A DNA stretch of 60,000 nt from Liolophura sinensis. Lineage: Eukaryota; Mollusca; Polyplacophora; Chitonida; Chitonidae. Below, piece after piece: positions 56,601-60,000 of the stretch. The notes below the pieces were generated by a model that was given only the letters and a program-made list of their open reading frames with translations, had not been told where the DNA came from and searched no databases. The translations under genes and the position numbers were made by a program. Position 1 is the first letter of the stretch. Each line of letters begins with the position of its first letter. The DNA lies in NCBI RefSeq assembly GCF_032854445.1, contig NC_088300.1, forward strand, positions 64,766,984-64,826,983. The letters run 5' to 3'.

Positions 56601-59600
56601 CAGTAGCATTAGGTGTGAAGAATGAAGAACATTATCAGATGTTTTAAAAGTTCATTTGATTTCTGTTACAGTATCAAAGGGGGAATTATACACTTAGTGA
56701 AAGACATAAGTGACAGTGTACACAAAACTTCCTTTTGTAAAGCTTCATTGTGCACCAAAATTGTTATTCAAAAGCTTGTGACCTTTCAGATGTTCTCATT
56801 AAAATCAAATCATGGGCCAGTGTTGCCGAATCTCAGGGGATATTTTGCATGAACAGGATATTTTTTACAAGTTATGGAATACTGCTGGTTTTTTAATCTA
56901 GCAATAATCCAGACAATATTGTGTAATGCATGTGTCTACTGATGTTTGGACTGTGTTGATTTCAGACAGCCATTCATGAACTGTTTCATGCTCTGGGGTT
57001 CTCCAGGAAAATGTTCAGGATGTTCCAGGAATGTGATAGTTCAGGTACTGAATTGTTTTTTCCATGTTGGTTTTAATAAAACTTTTATATGAAATACACT
57101 TTGCGACATGTACACTTGAAACTTTTAAAGTTACCAAGGTGGCATCTCACTAGTAGAACTGCAGAAGAATTTTAAACTGTACAACCACATTAAAGTGAGA
57201 AAATACAGTTAAAAATATGAATATTTTAAGTGTAAGTGTCGTTTTTGTCCTAATGTGAAGTGTTGATACCTTGCAGAGACGTGTCTGTCACTGATTTTGC
57301 TACCTGTGTTTATGTTGTGTGGACAGATTGTACAGGTGTGTTAGGAGGAGTAACCAGGCTGATCACTCCAGCTGTCGTCAGGGAAACACAACGTCATTTT
57401 AACTGCCCCTGGGAACAAGACTTTGGTGCTCCTCTACAAATGCAGGTTTGTTCAACTTGATATGATTGGTGAATATTCTCCTTGTCGGTCCTCCAAACTG
57501 CTCTCTCCTTAAAGAAAAAGAAAAGAATTGTCACATCTATGCCTACATGTAAATATCTGCAACTTCTGTACATTGAAAGAGGATAATGTTCATAATCACA
57601 AGCTGGTCACAAACTCTCCAATCTTTCATTCAAATCAGAAGGGTTTGGACCACATATTTCCAACAGAAAATAGCCAACTTCATGCATGGTTTGGAAGATT
57701 AACAATTGGAGCTCTTTGATTAGCTGAAAATAAAACATCACCTGAGACATTACCATTTTCATATATATACTGCACATGGAATTGATATTGAGAACAAATA
57801 AGTGTGACTTTATTTGTATGAATATTGTTTTTAGCAATAAGTGTATGAAATGTTATTGTTGAATATTACATACATGTACATGTGGGCGGAACTCTTACAT
57901 TTGTAATAGTGGTCTCTTCCTGTCAAGGAAAAATAGTTTTGTTATATTTATCTACTTGTCAGCATTCACAAGGTTAATGTTATATTGTACAGTTTGTGTT
58001 ATCCCAGCATTTTAACATGTTTACAGCAGAATGGGAAACCTAGCTCTCATTGGCACCCGAGGTTCCTCCAAGGCTCTATCATGACGCCAGCAATTGGGCA
58101 GGTATGTCATATCCAATTGTGTGATTTCTATTTTGCAGTCATATTTTAGAAATTTAATCTGCTGTAAATTGTGCCCTCTGAAAATCTCTCTCATCATTGT
58201 TAAAACAAAGAAATTGTAGTATTGCGCATTGCCTGACTTGACGTGTACAGTCAGAAATTCCAAGCAGATGATAAAGTCATTAATCATTGGCCACACTCAT
58301 TTAACTGCCGATCTCATTACACATACTTTCACAGATGATTGTTGAAATGTACAAAATTCCCTTTCCACTCTGTACATTTCAAACAGCTAATTCCATGTTA
58401 CATACGTGTACATGTATTTCAGGGTATTGATTCATTGAATGATCACCAAACAATATTTGCCCAGCACACAACATGTAATCTTGTACATCACTCGTGCTGG
58501 TTAATTTTCAGAAGAGCATATCGCAAGAGTTTCTGGTATAGAAGGCCTTTTAAATATAAAGCAGTGCAGGGTTCTCATTTAGAATTGGAGAAGGAGGTCA
58601 GAGTTCAAAAGTAGACGGCTGAATTGAAAGTAATTATGCCACAGTTACTATTGATTTAAATAGAGTATTCAAAGTAGGCGGCTACTGGGACAGCAGTTGA
58701 CAGATGTCAGCGGCCTGCTACTTGCTCGTTTTGAACACCCTGGCAGTGGTGACTGAATCTTGATTGTCTTAAAGAAGCATAATTCTAAACTATAATATTG
58801 TCACGATTTGAAGAAATCACAAGCATGTTTAAAACCGGAACAATTTTCTTTTGTTCTCACCTAGCCCAAGTTAACACTTTTGGACCGGATTACATTGGCT
58901 CTGTTTGAAGACACAGGCTGGTACAAAGTGGACTACTCTCAGGCTGACAACTTTACCTGGGGGAAAGGTAGGCTGGTTTGTTGGTTTATTGATTAGCATT
59001 TACTTTTGATTTATGTCATGCGAATCAGGCTTGCGCAGGAAAACCACAGTTCTTATAACACCCATCTTGGATACATACCGGACACATTTATCTCATTGGT
59101 TTATCTTATTTCACAGTATAGGGACCTTTGTGGATGAGGTGGTTAGCATGCCAGCATGACGCAATAACATTCCTGACTGTGGCGTAAAACACCAATCAAA
59201 TAAGCAAATAAATATTTCACAGTGTATGTGTGTATGCACACGTATACTGTAGTACCTAACCTAATGTAAAACTACAGCTGTTATAGTCCATTGGCAAACA
59301 TCAGAAGCATGTAACATACTAGTATTGAGAATAGATATCTTGTGCACAGTGATGTACTTATTTCTTCCATAACTATTCATCTTTTCTAACAAGATCAGAA
59401 TGATCATTTCATCTACAATCTTGTGAATGAACTTTGCCTATAAACAAAATAAGTTTGAATTTGCTTACTTTACTCTGGTGCATGTACTTTATATTTCAAT
59501 AGTTTTGGCATGTGTTATATAGTGTATACCAAAATCACCTCTCTCCCATAAATGAGCATTTTAGAGGCAAATAAATGTGATAAAAATTTTACTTTTTGTG

Positions 59601-59843
59601 CTGAAAGTTACATTTTTCCAGTTGGATATTATTCTATCTTCAAAACAAAACTCAAATCACCTTTCTAAGATCAACAGTATTCTAAGAATCAGACAGTATG
59701 TGCAACTTAGTTTGGGGCGAAATTTTAGGTCATTTGTTTATGATACATGACTGTGTATCTGCTGCCGTTTCCCCAGGTGAGGGCTGTGAGTTTGGCCAGC
59801 AGAATACCTGTCAGACTGACTCGGATTACTTTTGTACAGGCAG
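53271..59843 (+). CDS. Leishmanolysin-like zinc metallopeptidase (family M8), 3' partial, 10 visible exons
   Basis: M8 peptidases are secreted or membrane-bound zinc endopeptidases; animal members include LMLN/invadolysin and CIROP. Exons: 53271-53616, 54421-54496, 54907-54961, 55753-55908, 56466-56588, 56966-57044, 57327-57445, 58027-58101, 58865-58967, 59777-59843. All are GT-AG with joining phases; about 399 residues are visible. An in-frame TGA lies two codons before the start ATG. A hydrophobic signal peptide (about 1-24) precedes a propeptide with a lone Cys (VGCIFDEIQ). Zinc motif HELFH is at 256-260; the third His (SSHW) is at 326, 66 residues later; the Met-turn Met is at 337. The third-His and Met spacings equal those I know for leishmanolysin. 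A Cys-rich segment begins at [12 protein letters not shown], and the gene runs off the right edge. Which animal paralog it is remains undecided. Confidence 0.92.
54132..54311 (-). mobile_element. 5'-truncated copy of the same SINE family, intron 1 of the M8 peptidase
   Basis: The reverse complement reads ATGGTCGTTGTGAGTTCAAC, CAGCAACCTGTGGACGGTCC, TGGATTTCCC and CACCAATCAAATAAATAC. It matches the body and tail of 15921-16179, with the A box missing. Confidence 0.8.
54338..54405. repeat. 17-bp tandem repeat, 4 copies, next to a splice acceptor
   Basis: The unit ATTTGTATGCATGACAC starts at 54338, 54355, 54372 and 54389. It ends 15 bases before the exon 2 acceptor of the M8 peptidase. Confidence 0.92.
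54421..54496 (+). CDS. M8 peptidase exon 2
   Basis: TTCTTAG acceptor and GTAGGT donor. It encodes [21 protein letters not shown] 17-bp tandem repeat sits immediately upstream of the acceptor. Confidence 0.87.
54907..54961 (+). CDS. M8 peptidase exon 3
   Basis: A 55-base exon with TTTCAG acceptor and GTATCT donor. It encodes [18 protein letters not shown], with two Cys that probably form disulfides in the N-terminal catalytic lobe. Confidence 0.85.
55180..55471 (+). mobile_element. SINE in M8 peptidase intron 3
   Basis: The B-box-like GGTTCAGAACC is near 55210. It continues AACTTGCCAAAGGTCAGTGG, TTTACCCCTGGAACTCTGAC, and ends TTCTTGAGTATGGTGTTAAG, CAAC plus a TAAAT tail. The wording is close to 44300-44735. 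Confidence 0.65.
55753..55908 (+). CDS. M8 peptidase exon 4
   Basis: 52 codons, phase 0 at both ends; ATTAG acceptor and GTGAGT donor. It encodes [13 protein letters not shown] and then [14 protein letters not shown]. The [10 protein letters not shown] strand is a hallmark of M8 peptidases. Confidence 0.92.
56466..56588 (+). CDS. M8 peptidase exon 5
   Basis: 41 codons, phase 0; TTTCAG acceptor and GTGAGT donor. It encodes [20 protein letters not shown] and then YVNFCSD, matching the AYA..CQ.D...RPIAGY.N.C block of M8 enzymes just before the active site. Confidence 0.94.
56966..57044 (+). CDS. M8 peptidase exon 6: zinc-binding HELFH
   Basis: TTTCAG acceptor and GTACTG donor. It encodes [13 protein letters not shown]. 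The two His bind zinc and Glu257 is the catalytic base in this family. It ends one base into an Asp codon. Confidence 0.95.
57327..57445 (+). CDS. M8 peptidase exon 7
   Basis: GGACAG acceptor and GTTTGT donor. It encodes [20 protein letters not shown], matching the TP.VVE.AR.HF.CP block between the zinc helix and the third His. Confidence 0.93.
58027..58101 (+). CDS. M8 peptidase exon 8: third zinc His and Met-turn
   Basis: 25 codons with a GTATGT donor. The acceptor is a tandem CAGCAG, so the exon may start at 58027 or three bases later. It encodes [19 protein letters not shown], with the third zinc ligand His and the Met-turn. Confidence 0.93.
58865..58967 (+). CDS. M8 peptidase exon 9
   Basis: CCTAG acceptor and GTAGGC donor. 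It encodes [20 protein letters not shown] and then NFTWGKG, the conserved M8 C-terminal lobe. Confidence 0.94.
59128..59214 (+). mobile_element. Internally deleted SINE (head joined to tail)
   Basis: A-box-like GTGGTTAGCATGCC is followed within about 40 bp by CTGACTGTGGCGTAAAACAC and CAATCAAATAAGCAAATAAA. The B box and body are missing. Confidence 0.55.
59777..59843 (+). CDS. M8 peptidase exon 10: start of Cys-rich region
   Basis: CCCCAG acceptor and GTGAGG donor. It encodes [20 protein letters not shown], with three Cys. It ends two bases into a codon, and further exons lie beyond the window. Confidence 0.9.
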
Positions 59844-60000
59844 GTGAGGGATTACATTTTTATTTTTCGTTAAAACAAAGCGTTTGAAAGATTTGCTTTT
59901 TTTTTTGTATTCTTTTATATTCGTATACTTATATAGGGCCTCATCATAAAAATCAGACAAGTAGTTTTTGAAGTTAGCAATGTATGTAGGCTGCTATTTC

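Larger units (their letters stand above)
53617..60000 (+). other. M8 peptidase introns
   Basis: Introns longer than 300 bases are 53617-54420, 54497-54906, 54962-55752, 55909-56465, 56589-56965, 57446-58026, 58102-58864 and 58968-59776, plus sequence after 59843. Contents are SINE pieces at 54132, 55180 and 59128 and the 17-bp repeat. A CTTTCTAAGATCAA-containing stretch near 59655 resembles 32820-32860. Confidence 0.7.

Overview
The window is animal nuclear DNA: AT-rich, with long GT-AG introns and a low density of coding exons. Two features point to a mollusc. Several tRNA-derived SINEs end in a '...GGCGTAAAACACCAATCAAA(TAAA)n' tail, and a (GAGT)n-tailed SINE resembles families I recall from bivalve and gastropod genomes. 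TACATGTA-type palindromes are also very common. The host assignment is inferred from memory, not from a search.

Three protein-coding genes can be built exon by exon, with matching splice phases throughout. (1) A kindlin/fermitin gene (FERMT2-like) on the + strand has 11 coding exons between 16290 and 41151. It covers the second half of F0 through F1, F2 with its PH insertion, and F3 to the stop codon. The exon for the first ~50 residues is not in the window and probably lies upstream. (2) THUMPD2 lies on the - strand at 44974-50444 and is complete: 10 exons, 522 residues, a THUMP-linked class I methyltransferase. It is tail-to-tail with kindlin. (3) A leishmanolysin-like (M8) secreted or membrane metallopeptidase on the + strand runs from 53271 off the right edge. 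Ten exons are visible, including HELFH, the distant third zinc His and the Met-turn.

Layout: 1-16289 is probably kindlin intron 1 or upstream sequence and has no recognisable host exon. 16290-41151 is kindlin, with two very long introns (11.0 and 8.2 kb) full of repeats. 41152-44973 is the kindlin 3' UTR plus the convergent gap. 44974-50444 is THUMPD2. 50445-53270 is an intergenic region occupied mainly by a DNA transposon. 53271-60000 is the peptidase gene.

The most interesting non-genic structure is a pair of diverged, inverted copies of one DNA transposon. One sits in a kindlin intron (about 24267-26130) and the other between THUMPD2 and the peptidase (51411-53069). The second copy has matching terminal inverted repeats flanked by TTAA. 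It carries a decayed THAP zinc finger facing a convergent P2X7-like reading frame that ends in a usable splice donor. TTAA plus THAP suggests the Kolobok superfamily. Also notable are a 60-bp x 16 tandem array with a 180-bp higher-order repeat, a SINE whose A-box head is tandemly multiplied five times, a SINE with a perfect 12-bp target duplication, and a pogo/Tigger-like transposase fragment. No intact tRNA or rRNA gene and no CRISPR array was seen.
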